Shown one piece after another: positions 27,101 to 39,535 of a stretch of 64,000 nucleotides of DNA. Source of the stretch: Helichrysum umbraculigerum (taxonomy: Eukaryota; Streptophyta; Magnoliopsida; Asterales; Asteraceae); the NCBI GenBank assembly GCA_949592205.1, contig CATIUR010000003.1, positions 168,319,759 to 168,383,758 of the forward strand, read 5' to 3'. A program made the translations under genes and the position numbers. Position 1 is the stretch's first letter, and each line of letters opens with the position of its first letter. The notes under the pieces were generated by a model. The model made no database searches, had not been told where the DNA came from, and saw nothing but the letters and a program-made list of their open reading frames with translations.

Positions 27101-29142
27101 TTTATGGCCACCGGGGAGTGGCGTTGACTTGCATCCACATCCGTTGGATCCCACTGACTTTCAATCTCGTCCATCTAATAGAAGGGTTTTCGGTTTTTTT
27201 TCCAGCGGTTGAGTCTTGAGCAGTTTGGATTTTGGTACTATCTGCCAACCGCTTGCCCACGTTCTTCATCATCCGATATTACAGGCACTGATCATCCCGT
27301 TTCATGTTAATTGCTTACTTCTATTTCACCCTTTTTCTCTTAGGCAGAGTTTTGATATTTGATATTTGATTTTAGGGTTTGAAGCTGCTGAAATCATCTG
27401 CGATTTAAGATCCTGCTATTTATATGCGTTTAGAACTTGTGATTTCAATTTGTGATTCAATTAATTTCTGATTTACATATATGTAAATCCGTCGTGTTTC
27501 CCATTTCAAGGTGTGTGTACTATAGCCTGTCTGTTTTTATGCATTTTGCTAAGTTAATGAGAAATTTGGTTTGCTGGCTGTGTGCTTTTGTTACAAATGA
27601 TAAATTAATAGACAACTGAGGTATGATCAATTGTTTTTAAAATTTATATTTATCAGCGTTCATAATTATAGATAATATGGTTTTGATTGTTAAATGGTAT
27701 GCCATGTTTCTAATCAATAGTGTGTTATGGTTTGAATCAATAATTTCCATATTAGCTTTTATATATGTTGTTCTGGATATCTATCAATAAATACAATTAA
27801 AGAATGGAGGGAGGACATTTCCATAACCATGAATATCAGGTCATGTTTCATATTACTTGTAGCCTATCGATTTTGAAGCTTTTTACTTGAATAACAGACC
27901 TGCTTTTTTTATTCCAGTGTGCCGAATGTCACCAAGTTCTAAACGATTTCATTGATAAAGTCAAATTGTTGATTCCACACTGAAGAGTTGATCAAGGTCC
28001 ACTTGGTATGCATCTTAAAAAAGTGTTGTTTATGTTTAAGTTATGTCTACTGGATTCTTAGGAATTTGACAGTTTATGTGTTTTAATCATTACCATGAAA
28101 TTTTCATATCTTTAGTTATCTTCAATATTGGTGGCTCAGTTTTGAGTCAAACAGAATTTCAAAAGAGTCATGGGATTTCATGTCACAAGGGGTACTCTAC
28201 ATTTAACATCATATCATAAGGGAAAGGGCACGAGGCAGGTTGTGTTTATGTTGTTCACAAAGCCTAATTTTAAATTGTGTTATATTTCCTATAATATTTT
28301 TTTATTAATGAATCAAGTATAAGAATATTTAGCTAGACTGATTACTGATTTCTGGGCAATAGGGGAAAATTTATATAATGGGTAATAGTTTGATTCAATC
28401 TCAATGTATATGGATACAACCAACTCGTAAGAAGTTGGGCTTATATTTATATAACGGGTTGTTGTTCTAACTAATGCAGGTTCTTAATACATGTTTTACA
28501 ATGCTTGCAGTTGCATTTGAAACCACATTAGTTTTTGAAGTGAGTCATGATTCAGAAGGGAAACCCGAAAGAACATATGTTTTATCTAATTTTAGAAGGT
28601 ATGAAATTTCACTTCATGTTTGTGATTTCATATACGCTGCATACGCATGATTTATATGTGATAATGTTATGTTTTCTATTGAATTTTATTATCACTTGGA
28701 TATGACAGTAAGAAGAGGTATTCAAAATCCAAACCCATCAATAATTCAAAGTTTGACCCAAAAACAGTATGCATTGTCAATATATGTTGGTGCTATTCAT
28801 GTCTATTAGTGTCGTTTAGTAGTTCCAATTGCAAAGAGGAGCTACATGAAAGGAGGCTATAACTAGGGATGGGAGCTGGCAGATTATATGGAAAATGTAG
28901 GGGATGGATGGCCGGCCACCTTATTTCAAGTAGGTTGATTGATATATACTATAGTTATCTTATTAAAGTTGTCTCTTTCTCAGTATTGTTATGATATGGA
29001 GGCCCGTTCTTGGGCCAAGTAAGAGTTATATTCAAAAACTTGCCTAGTGGTCATTTGTTACGGCTGTTTGTACTCGATAGCTGACAAAAAATTTCATTAC
29101 GTTTTTTTGTTGAGTATCTATGCTATAGTTGTTTTCGAAAAA

Positions 29143-29436
29143 ACCTGACAATTAGACCATGGTAATACTTTCTATGGCTTTTATAACATGTTACATACTT
29201 CGCTTGAATGGTTGTTTCACACTCATATTTTTGCGTACTAATTAGCCTCATTAACTTACCTATTTGGAACGCCCATCAGATGATTATTGCCTGACAATTA
29301 GACCATGGTAATACTTTCTATGACTTTTATAACATGTTACATACTTCGCTTGAATGGTTGTTTCACACTCATATTTTTGCGTGCTAATTAGCCTCATTAA
29401 CTTACCTATTTGGAACGCCCATCAGATGATTATTGC
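29143..29436. repeat. Tandem duplication, two copies of a 147-bp unit
   Basis: The unit starting CCTGACAATTAGACCATGG at 29143 is repeated directly at 29290. I see only about two substitutions between copies (TATGGC/TATGAC and GCGTAC/GCGTGC), so the duplication is recent. Confidence 0.9.
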
Positions 29437-30600
29437 CTATTAGTAATTACTCGATAGTTAATTATTACACACCTAACTGTAAATGTATTTGAAAAAAATT
29501 CAGAAGATCAATGGGTTTGGTGCTCAATTAATAAGGTCACCATCTCGAGAAGTCATCAACTGAGGTTCTGAGGTGAGAAGGTTTAACTTCTCTGAAGTAA
29601 ATTGCTACTGCCTTTAAGATTCTTCATCATGATAATTCAGGTTGATTTGTCTTTATGCTCTCATGAAGGTAACTATGAAGTTTAAAGTGATTTTAGAGTT
29701 GCAATGTGTAAGCTCACATGCATGTCTGTTTGGTAATGACAGGTTAAGCTTTCGTAGATTGATACCGCCAATTACCACTATTATAAATACAACCCGTCAT
29801 CATCCCCAATATCTTTATCAGAATCAGAGTCAAAATGAAGGTGGAGAATGAGTAGGTAAATTTTTTTCCCCCTCAATCTTTATTAGCCATGGGTGTTTAT
29901 TTGTCTTCTTCTATGTGTATGTACAGGGTTAGATATTGAAGTAGCCAATCAATTTTCCAAAGTCTAGCTTATGTTCTCAACACACTTTCTTATATAATTT
30001 CTTTTTTCCAGGCAAAGTGATTGATTGTCTTGTATAATTATTGGATTACTTCAATTATGAAGCAGGTAAATTCTCACAAGTTGACATTCTATGCAGGCTA
30101 GATAAAGCAAACAAATTTAAATGTATCCTCTGGCTGGTGAGCTTCATTGCGTTACTAAGGTTTTATTCATACATCTCATATATTGTTACTTAATCTTCTA
30201 CTAGGTGTTTAAAACTAATTTTCCCCAAATATGTTCTTAAAAAACCATTTTTACATGGTTTTCTATAATTTAACAGTGATTTTAACTTTAGTGGCTTTTT
30301 CTAATCTGTTATATATGCGTGATCCAGCATTTATTCTCCTTTTACTTGCGGAAGCACCTAAGGTGGAGATTGCATTCAAAAACCCCCTCCACTCTCTATT
30401 CCCATTTCAAATGTTAATCTAACGAACTCTGCAAATGAGGCACTCTCTGGTATGTTTAAAAAGTTGTTGATACGTCTGCCCTCTTTATCTTTCCCTAGAT
30501 CACACCCTATATCAGGATTATGACGAATGTTCTTATGATCTATCTGGTCAAACTAGGTGGTGTTTTATCTTAAATAGGCCAAATTATAATTTAAATATCT

Positions 30601-30890
30601 AAAGGTGGGAAGGGGTCAAACGGGTCTGAATGCTTTGGAAGTCTTACAGAGTTTGTTTTTAATGCGTACAACCTCTAAATTGTTCTCCTTGAGATTTTGG
30701 TACTTATTATTGTAATAATATTGTTTTTCAAATCAAGGTGCGTTAGTTGTTGGTAAAAAATTACAAAAACTTGAGAAGGAAGTGTTTACGGTTCCATCTC
30801 TCAGCCCAAAGGACCCATTTTAACCAGCACCTGTTGTTACCCTTTACCCACAATCTATCCGACTCGCTCATCTTGCCACCATTATAACAA
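30601..30890. repeat. Dispersed MITE-like repeat copy
   Basis: Left end AAAGGTGGGAAGGGGTCAAA and right end CTCATCTTGCCACC are inverted relatives, as in the intronic copies of this family elsewhere in the window. About 290 bp, no coding capacity. Confidence 0.5.
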
Positions 30891-31150
30891 GTTGTTCATA
30901 ATTTGATGACTGTTTTACTGGTCAGATACAAACAGCCCGTCTTCTGTTGCATAATTTCTATGCAACATTATCAATTAGTCATTTGTAGGATGATGCTTCA
31001 CATACTGGAGAAAATGTTTCTGTTGTTTGATTTGACAACAAACATTGAAAGCTATTAAGAATGAACCTGTCTCTGGCAAATCATTGTCGTCATCAAAGTC
31101 CAAGAAACGTCTAATGGAAGTGAAGATTGAGAAGGCGTGAAACTGCAGTC

Positions 31151-32430
31151 ATTTTTCTTTGGCTCTGTTAATGCCATGCATTTTTAGTAATAAGAGCATC
31201 AAATTTGTTGCAATAGCTGACATTGCGTTCTTCGGTTATATCTATTTTAGATTTTTAGTCTGGTCTTTTAGTACCAACAGCACTCGGTGCATAATTGACT
31301 ATTAAGTTGTTAGGTTTTAGTCTCTTATTGTATATGAATGTTTGCTTTGCTTTACATCCATATTAATTTACCTAATTACATAATTCTATTCCCACCTTAG
31401 TTACTATTAGTTCATGAAGTAATATTCATTGGTTTTTAGGGGTGACTATTACATGATATATTTACATGATTGCTAATTGATTTTTTTAGTCATGTAGGGT
31501 CCCCAGAGTATTCCAACATCATTCGACTTTAGTATCAATTTTTTTAATAGACACCATGTATAATAATAGTGAAAATTAAAAATATACATGAACTTTTTTG
31601 TTTGTTCACTTCTCTGTTTGATCTTGATTATTACCTGCCTTTTTATTTCAGTTACATGTATGCTACCCTTGATCCAGTACGAAATGGTCATGCCCACTAA
31701 TCCTAATTGCTAATGCATGCTAATTCATCCTTCCGATATGCGACATCCTTGAATACTGTCTTTTTATGGCGGCTATTCAGCTGGTAATATGCAGCTTCAC
31801 TCATTGATTTTATTGGTACACAACTTTGAAGCTACATGGAGAATTAAAATAATCATCAACGATTGTGTTTCATACATTTCCCATCATCGTTTTGAGCTAT
31901 CAAGGTTTTTTTATGTTTCCACAAATGTCAGGTTACAATTTGTAAATCGCTACTCCTCTTTATTTATGGATTATCATATTCACCATTGCTCAAACTAATT
32001 TTTGTATTCAAATGATTGTAAATGATTGCATATAAGGTGTTTGCTAAAATGCCTAATCGATATATTAGTCTTTTATCTCAAATTATTGTTGTTCTACTAT
32101 ATACCTGTGTTTTATGTATGTCAGATAGGCCATTAATTGTTCTTACATTCATGTTCTTAATTAACTAACTATTCTGACATCGAAAACTTCAATGGATTCA
32201 GCTCATGTATCAATAATCAGGTTGATACATATAGGTATACTCCATGTCCTTGAGGAGAAATGGACAAACCATTTGTTTTTCACCATTATGCTATGAGCAA
32301 GTAAGCAGTTATCTCTCATTTGTTTGTTCTTTTTTTTAGTGTTTTGTATATTTTTATCTATCTAAAAGTTACAGGTTTGTCTGTTCCTCGTAGTTTAGGT
32401 AAGATACCATATGGGTTGATGATAAGAGAA

Positions 32431-32499
<69 letters not shown>

Positions 32500-34583
32500 T
32501 AGTTTATGATATTAGAGTTCTATGAGAGTTTGAATACCTATTTATGCTCTAATTAGATTTATCATCTTGCAGGCAATTTGAGTTGCAGTAGTCAAGATTT
32601 AAAAGAACTTCCGGTGTTATGTTCTAGCAAATGATATCCAACACTCAGCGTACCCACAATCACATGCAGATGAGTCTGCGAGCAATGGCTGCATGCGATC
32701 AACTGGTGGATTTGTTTCAGGTAAATATCCGAACTCTCTAATTGCTTTCATCATATGTTTGGACTAGAGGTGAAAAAATGGGACAATGGCAGCATTGGGT
32801 TATAGGACAAAACAGGGACAAACCAAGATGGGGTTGACCCAAATTACTTTTTGTCCAAAGTTAATGGGTAACTGTTTCTATTTTGTCTTAACTTTTGAAA
32901 TAAAAGACATTCTTTTCAACTTCTACATTCATATCGACTCCATTGAACTTATGAGTGAAATCCTATACTCAAATGGGATTCATTTTACTTCTGAGTTAAA
33001 GTTAGTTCTATGTGAGTCAGATTTGAGTTGCTAATGGTGTTTATGTGTTCTCGATGCTTATTTTTCAGTTTCTGAATGTGATGTGTGTATAATCTATGAG
33101 TTTCAATTGTATGTTTGGTATCAATGTTCTCATGGTTAATTGCAGGGCATTTGGCAAAAACTCAGGCCCTCTCACCACCTTATCTGATCATTGATTTATG
33201 TTGAGATCGTTCATCTTATGCAAGTTATTGGAAACACTTCAGTTGTCTTACAGGTTATATTACTTATTTCATTAAGTTATACCCTTAAAATCATCCAAAA
33301 TAATAAATTAGTAATACTGATTCGAGGTTTTGTAGGTCAAATTAAGCACAAGTGGCGTATGCATTTTGCTAAGAAGACAACCATACCCATATTCCTGGTG
33401 ATTCTGAATTTTGAGCAATTTTGTAAACATTTTCATACCCGTGTGGTGATTACTATTAACCTCATACTTCAGTTATTCATTATTTGTTCGCAAGTTGGGA
33501 AATTTTTTGATTTAGATATTCAAATATTTCAAATGAGTAGTTATATCTAATATTTTCTGATATGTGTAAGATTGACCATGTACTTAAGAGACACAGCTTG
33601 ACCTCGTGTTTTGGAGCACGTCGTCAACGAAGTTTCGTATACAGAAGCTGGAAACCTTTTTCTTTATATTTAATGGTAATGTGTACTAAAGCGGATACTT
33701 CTTTTGTTATAATTATGTCACATGATTATCTAGCGAGAGCTGTATTCATATCAATGCTTCTTTGTGGTTTAAGTATCGTTTTAGCTCCAATTATACCTAT
33801 TGTCAATGTTAATCCTGGAATTGCAACAATTATTTTGTGTAGTTACAATATGATTTAGTTACTCTCTTTTTCAGCTAGAGGTGTTTGGAATGTCACCATG
33901 TCGATTAATAGATGTTACGAATCATTTTCTTGCCTGAACAACACCTCAATTCGTAGTTCTTAATAGGTCTTCCAATTTGTGCAGGTGCTTTTACACTATT
34001 AATCCATTCCTGTTTATAAAGTCAGGAGGGTTATTACTATTTGGTCAACTACACAATATCTACAAACTATTGATGCATATTAAGATAAGTTTATGTAGGT
34101 TTAATTGGTAACAGGTATCTATGGCATAAATATGGGCAACAACTGTGGTTATCACATCTTCGTACCAAGTTTCTTCGTCCTTTATGATTTCATAGATGTC
34201 ATGTTTTATTCAATATTGACTACGCAGTATAACTCTCCACGCATCATTGGGAAGTTTTTGCTTTCTGTTTATGTGTTTATGTTCTTTAACATATACTGTA
34301 TGTGTTAGGCAAGATAATATCATTTGACAAGTGTTAACATTTTTAGTAAATTAATATCAGCCTCAATTGTTATTAATGGTATAAGATACAAAACGTGAAC
34401 TTGATTGTAATGTTCTCAAATGGTTTGTTTACTACTTCTCCTGCAACTTTTCTTAATGTTTTTATTACTACTATTATTTTTTCTTTATTTGCATGGGTTT
34501 TGATAAGAGTGTGAACCCTTTTGCTTGTCACTTTTCTAAATGGAGCTTGCTGAAATGCAGTATTTACTCAGGGAAGCTGGTAG
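31151..34583. other. AT-rich DNA with weak exon-like ORFs left of the Athila element
   Basis: No intact gene. ORFs at 33191-33550 and 33562-33858 are open by about 100 codons each. In the second, a segment near SMLLCGLSIVLAPIIP faintly recalls the first AMP-binding block of 4CL-like enzymes, which would fit the clear 4CL-like exon at 46870-47048 on the other side of the inserted Athila element. I treat this as a weak lead only. The stretch also holds the TA microsatellite and a possible repeat head near 32766. Confidence 0.3.
32432..32495. repeat. (TA)n microsatellite
   Basis: About 64 bases of uninterrupted TA dinucleotide. Confidence 0.95.
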
Positions 34584-34588
34584 GTGCT
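34584..34588. repeat. Target-site duplication GTGCT (left copy)
   Basis: GTGCT directly precedes the left LTR and recurs at 46248-46252 right after the other LTR. Confidence 0.9.
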
Positions 34589-37138
34589 TGATGCCGCCCG
34601 AACGGTCGGTCGCGATTTTACTCGCGTCTTTGAGGACCTCTCGTTTAGAGCGGCGATCAGAGGGTTTTAAAATTTGTATTTGCGGGGCCTAAGTATACCT
34701 AGTTACTATTGGTGTATAGCAGCAAGGATGACCTAGGGTCGTTCTCTGAGTCAGTGTATTGTGGATCGTGGACGAAACAGGTGTACTTATCGATCTAGCA
34801 GGTTTTAAAAGATTTGATTTGTGGTTTGTTTTTGGTTTTTTATACTTAGGCAGAAAATATAAATTAAAGCAGATAAAGTAAATGTAGATAGCAGATAATC
34901 TAGAGAGGGTGTTTGCTATGATTTCGGTAGCCTTATTGATTGGAATGATGTATGATGTATGAAAACATGTTCTAAAGGTTTGTATTTTATTTATTTCAGG
35001 TATCTGTGGAGTAAGCACTAGCCCCCTACTGATAGAGTTCTCGATCAGTATGTCACTGGGCGACTAGGCTATCCTGATTCTGATCGGAGTAGTTTATCCA
35101 GCCCACAACACTAACCGATGAAGGTATAGTGACCCTTATCTGGGATGAAACCCTGGGTGCATGAATAAGGCGACAAACCAACTCGATGTCCGACCTTTCT
35201 TAACCCCACAATAATACCTAATCTAAACAAAGCATTTAAGACCAAGTTTATAGAGTGTGCTTGATTACTTTCTATCGATGGTTTAGTGAGTCTGGGTGTT
35301 GGGTCATGATTCGGTGATTCACATAGACTGATAGCAACGGCTCTTTCCGTGATTACCACACTGTACTCCACTGAAAGTGTTTCCATTGATGAACCAAGGA
35401 CCTAGTCGGTACCAGCTCTGCTGATCACAGATTTACCGTTATTCCACAAGGCTTAGTAACTACGGTTTTTCCTCGGCTTCCACGTATTAACTACACCGGA
35501 GGTGTTGTCGACGCTATACAGAGTAATCAACCGACTTACGGTACCTTACATTGCTTCACAAAGGCTAACCCAGACTACTTAACTAAGTTTGTATTTAAGC
35601 ATAATATTATCCATCTATGATATAAACCAGCCCTTACTTTTAAGTCCCAATAAATCCCTAACTTGTCAACAGTGTAATATTCACGTTCAGTTAGAAAACC
35701 ATATTTCCACGGGTACAGTGTACTTTGCGTTCAGAATAGAAAGCATTATTTCCACGGCTCCAGTGTACTTGGTGTTCAGTTAGAAAACCATATTTCCATA
35801 ATCACAGTGTACTTTGCGTTCAGATTAGAAAGCAGTATTTCCACGATGACGATGTACTTAGCGTTCACTTAGAAAGCGATATTTACACGATTAACAAATC
35901 AGACCATGTTCATGTTTGACACAGATAACTAAGTACCTTTGATGGGGTTCGCGACGTCCCATCATTAAGGCCGTAATCACGTTTACTGGTTGAAAGGCGA
36001 TTAGTTTGATAGGTTTAAAATCATAAATAGAAAGTGAATCAAAGCACTAATTTTTATAGCATCATTCCAACCAATTTACGACTAACTACATCATAGCAAA
36101 CACGCAATATCACTACTCGCTAATCATAGCAACCAATCCTAAATCTAGCATGACAACAGTAATAACAATCATCATAATGAAATAGATGAAGGATAGATAT
36201 AACCGTAATAAGAGCGTAGCTGAATACAACTTGAACGTTACACGAGCAGAACTTCTAGTACGCGCCAAGCGATATTACAATATTGCCCCTTCTAACTAGC
36301 CGCTAATCTACGACTAATTATATCCTAATATTTCTCCTCTAACTCCTAAGAGTAGTGCTAGAGAGAGAAATCTACTAACTAAACTAAGAAATTAAAAACG
36401 TAAAAGAGTGATTGTTGGAGTGATTCTTGAATGTGTGGATAGTTGTTGTTCCCCCTTTTGAAAATGAAGAAATGAAGCCTCTATATATAGAACTCGCACA
36501 ACCGTATCCGTAGACCGTATCCAAAACTTCAAACGCACAACCGTATCGCAAACCCGAATAAAAATCAGATTTTAATCGCCTAAACGCACGATACGGTTGA
36601 GCTAGGGCAAATACGGGAGAACTGGAGCGTATACGGGAGAACGTAGGGTGAATACGGGAGAACACAAGCCGTATACGGCTGTGCTAGGCCGTATACGGTC
36701 TAGCTAGGCCGTATACGGTCTGTGCTAGGCCGTATACGGTCTAGTTTGGCCGTATACGGTCTAGCTCTCCCGTATCCTGATTCTTCGGTTCTTCGTTTCT
36801 TCGTTCGGTCGTAACTTCTTCGTCGTTTATCCGTTTTGAGTGATTCTCGCGCTCACGGTTTCGTAATTTCCTAACGAAGAAAATGACATAAGTTAGAGGT
36901 CAAAATTCCAAGTATAGCTCAAATTGTGCTTAAATGCGTGAACGGAAGATTCAATGATCGTTTGTGCTCTATTTTACTCGTTTTTAGGTCTTTTTGGTTG
37001 ATTCTTGAAACATCGTCTATATTTTAGCCCTTATGATGAAATGTGATGTTTAAGTTCATATTTAAGTGTTTTCATTAATAATTGGGCTAAAATGGTGAGA
37101 TAATGGCACACAAAAACATGACTTTTTGCCTGTCATCA
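34589..37138 (-). repeat. 3' LTR of the Athila-type element (left copy)
   Basis: 2550 bp, TGATGCCGCC...TGTCATCA on the + strand. It carries two internal tandem arrays: about 45-bp units with a recurring GTTCAG word (35685, 35729, 35774, 35819 and a variant at 35863), and 20-21-bp units containing the palindrome CCGTATACGG at 36669, 36689, 36709, 36730 and 36750. No protein-coding ORF is supported. Confidence 0.95.
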
Positions 37139-37180
37139 AATATCCCACACTTAGACTTTGCTTGTCCTCAAGCAAAACTC
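37127..37180 (-). other. Polypurine tract region next to the 3' LTR
   Basis: On the minus strand the sequence reads GCTTGAGGACAAGCAAAG, then CTAAGTGTGGGATATT, then the LTR start TGATGACAGG. This is the characteristic Athila 3' junction. The CTAAGTGTGGGAT word recurs upstream at about 38715, 38776 and 38838 (+ strand reads ATCCCACACTTAG). Confidence 0.75.
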
Positions 37181-39535
37181 AAAATTCTCACCTGCTTTTA
37201 GGAAAAACATTTTGAAAAAAACGAGTTTATTTTTGGGGTGAGTCAAAATATATCAAAAACAACCATCTTCATATACAAGTAACATATCCTGGAAATAAGA
37301 GAAAGTAAGGTATTCCTTTCAGAGGCATGAAATGATTCTCTTAGGCATGCTTTCAATTCTCGCGATCTTGGAATATACATGACTAGGCGATCTCACAAGG
37401 TGGTCACTCAATTCACTCAAAAAGTGTTTCGGGTTACCTATCAATCTAATCAAACGAAATCGCTCATAAGCCAGTCATGCAACATCCATCGTCATAGGCT
37501 TGCTCGAGAATCATATCTCCACCACTTAGGTGAGGACGGTGCTAGCTATCTCAGGACATTCAGAGTGGGTTGTAATGGCAGGTGAGGGTTACGGGGTATG
37601 GATAAGTGGAAATTTTTAATGGTTATAAAGGGTTCTGCTTATCTTAGGACTTCTAAACTTTTGAAAAACATTATTTAAACAACCTTTTTAATGAAAACGG
37701 AAACGGATAACAGTACGGGAAGATAGCTATTTTGACTTCTATCTTTTGAAAATACACGAAGGAATTTATGACTTTTATAAGAGCGGGAATTTTCGAGAGA
37801 TTTGAAGCACTTAGCTTTATTCTATTTTTTTTTTTTCTTTTGTTTCTATTTTTGGGCTTTTCTAGGGATTTTATTTTGTTTCTTTCTTTTGCCCTTTTGA
37901 AATCCTTTTCTTTCTTTCATCTTTTTCATCCTTTTGATGACTTTGCATTTACTTGGTGTCAATTTTTCACACCATAATCTCTCAACTTTTGATTTATCAA
38001 GGGAACACACGCGAGAGAATTTGAGTAAACACTAGTATTTGTGATTTGGAGTGAAAACAAAAAGGACATTTAAATGACATTTTCCACAAGTTTAAAATTT
38101 CTAAGATAAGATTTTTGGTGGGTGTGGAATAAGTGGGTTAAGATTTAAAGGGTTTTGAAAGAAACGAACAGGTTAAGGCTCAACAGGGTTATCTAAGTGG
38201 ATCATCAACACTAAAGATGAGTGTTGGAAGTGTTTTGGGCTTGAAGAGATATGATAAAAATGGGTTAAATCCTAAGGAATGTCAAGGTCATCTAACTGCA
38301 CCTATACCGCGTACGGTACTCAACCAATGTGGTCTCGAAGTGCATACCAGGAGCAAGTTCTAATTCCGGATGCATGCATCGGCACACTCAAACAAACGAA
38401 TAGTGAAGCATTAAAGATGAATGCTTATATTGGCTCAAGTTACCTCACTGCAAGTTTTTGGGTTTGTTTGTGCCTAGCTATGCGATGCCCCTTTTAGATT
38501 ATCATTTTAGACCTAAGAAATTCATATCTTATTTACTCTTAATTTCCAAAATACCCTACTCATATATGAAAATTCTCCTTCTTAAGACATTTTAACTCAA
38601 AAAATTTTGAAAATTTTTAGCAAAAGTGAGTTTTTTAAATAAATTGAGGAACATTTTCCGAGTTTGCTTTTGGAAACAAGAATCAAACAAGCAAACCTAA
38701 GGTATTCTATACCGCTATCCCACACTTAGAGGAACATTGTCCCTAATGTTCTCTTGAGTTGGGATTTGAGAAAAATCCCACACTTAGAGTTTGAACATAT
38801 CAGAAAATGTTACTCAAGTGTTTGTTTTGGGCTGGAATCCCACACTTAGTGATAAGCTGGGGATATGGCATAGACTACTTTAATGAGAATTTAAAGCTAA
38901 CAATCATATCAAAAACGAGAGTGAGAACGAGAGAACTCCCCTATTGAAGCGAATGTAGAAGGATGGAATTCTGGAAGATGCGCTGAAGAGGAGATCCTGA
39001 CAGGAATTCTTCTTTAGCGGTGGCTCCATGTAGATCTTTCGGCATTAGCGTGCGCAGCTTACAAATAGCAGCTTCGTCCTCCATCTTTAACACTTCTTTC
39101 ACTCTCTTGTGAAGATATCTCGTAAGTGTGAACACGTTGGGTATATTTTTACCGACTTCTTGTTATAGCTTTTTACTGAAAGTGCCTAAATCCAGAATGA
39201 AAAGATGTTTTCTAATTCAAAATGAGTTTTAAGTCATGTGTTTTTTAAACGAGTTCGAGCATAATGCGTGAAAGTAGCACGCAAGTACCTCAAATGCTCG
39301 AAACACATGTCTTGTTTAAAATTTAATTCCTATTTTCCTGGATTAGGAGGTAAAAGCTGAAGTGGTGTTTTGAAAGCATTTGGTATACCCAAGTGTGAAA
39401 GATAGTCAGAGATATATCACTTCTTGGAATTTAAAACTAATACTACTAATACTAATACTAAGGATACTTATTGCACGGGTTGCCTCCCGAGAAGCGCTTC
39501 TATTTAGAGTCGAGGGCTCGACTTTTCCTCTTGGA
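37181..39535 (-). other. Non-coding 3' internal region of the Athila-type element
   Basis: About 2.35 kb between the stop codon of the Gag-Pro ORF and the polypurine tract, where an autonomous Athila would carry pol and an env-like gene. I see no RT, integrase or membrane-protein motifs. A 64-codon ORF at 38941-39135 (-) (MFTLTRYLHKRVKEVL...) is open but unrecognised. A T-rich tract lies at about 37820-37930. Three extra polypurine-like words are found at 38.7-38.85 kb. Confidence 0.6.

Larger units (their letters stand above)
27100..31150 (+). pseudogene. Exon-like debris of an unidentified gene
   Basis: Several short stretches look like spliced exons but cannot be assembled into one open frame. 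Examples are 27804-27839 (MEGGHFHNHEYQ, followed by GT), continuing in frame after TATTCCAG into 27918-27983 (CAECHQVLNDFIDKV...) and then a TGA. Another is 31054-31140, which encodes IKNEPVSGKSLSSSKSKKRL and ends ...VKIEKA then TGA, a basic, nuclear-protein-like tail. 29731-29851 has a further open segment after an AG acceptor. I do not recognise the family. It may be a decayed gene or fragments carried by the Helitron that ends at 47234. Confidence 0.25.

Noticed and set aside
32320..32502. ORF ending in a long Tyr-Ile run
   Set aside because: It is the translation of the TA microsatellite, not a protein gene.
33562..33858. Complete acyl-CoA synthetase gene spanning 33.5-47.0 kb split by the Athila element
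   Set aside because: Only the exon at 46870-47048 matches clearly; the similarity at 33.6 kb is too weak and the sequence joined across the insertion (GTGCT removed) shows no family match.
34689..35386. 109- and 91-codon minus ORFs in the Athila LTRs
   Set aside because: Located within non-coding LTR sequence, no family resemblance; their conservation is explained by LTR identity.
36384..36665. 93-codon minus ORF present in both Athila LTRs (also 45493-45774)
   Set aside because: It crosses the GTATACGG array and is identical in both copies only because the LTRs are young; no recognisable domain.
36669..36759. CRISPR-like evenly spaced repeats
   Set aside because: 10-bp palindromes with similar, not unique, spacers in a plant retrotransposon LTR; a tandem array, not CRISPR.
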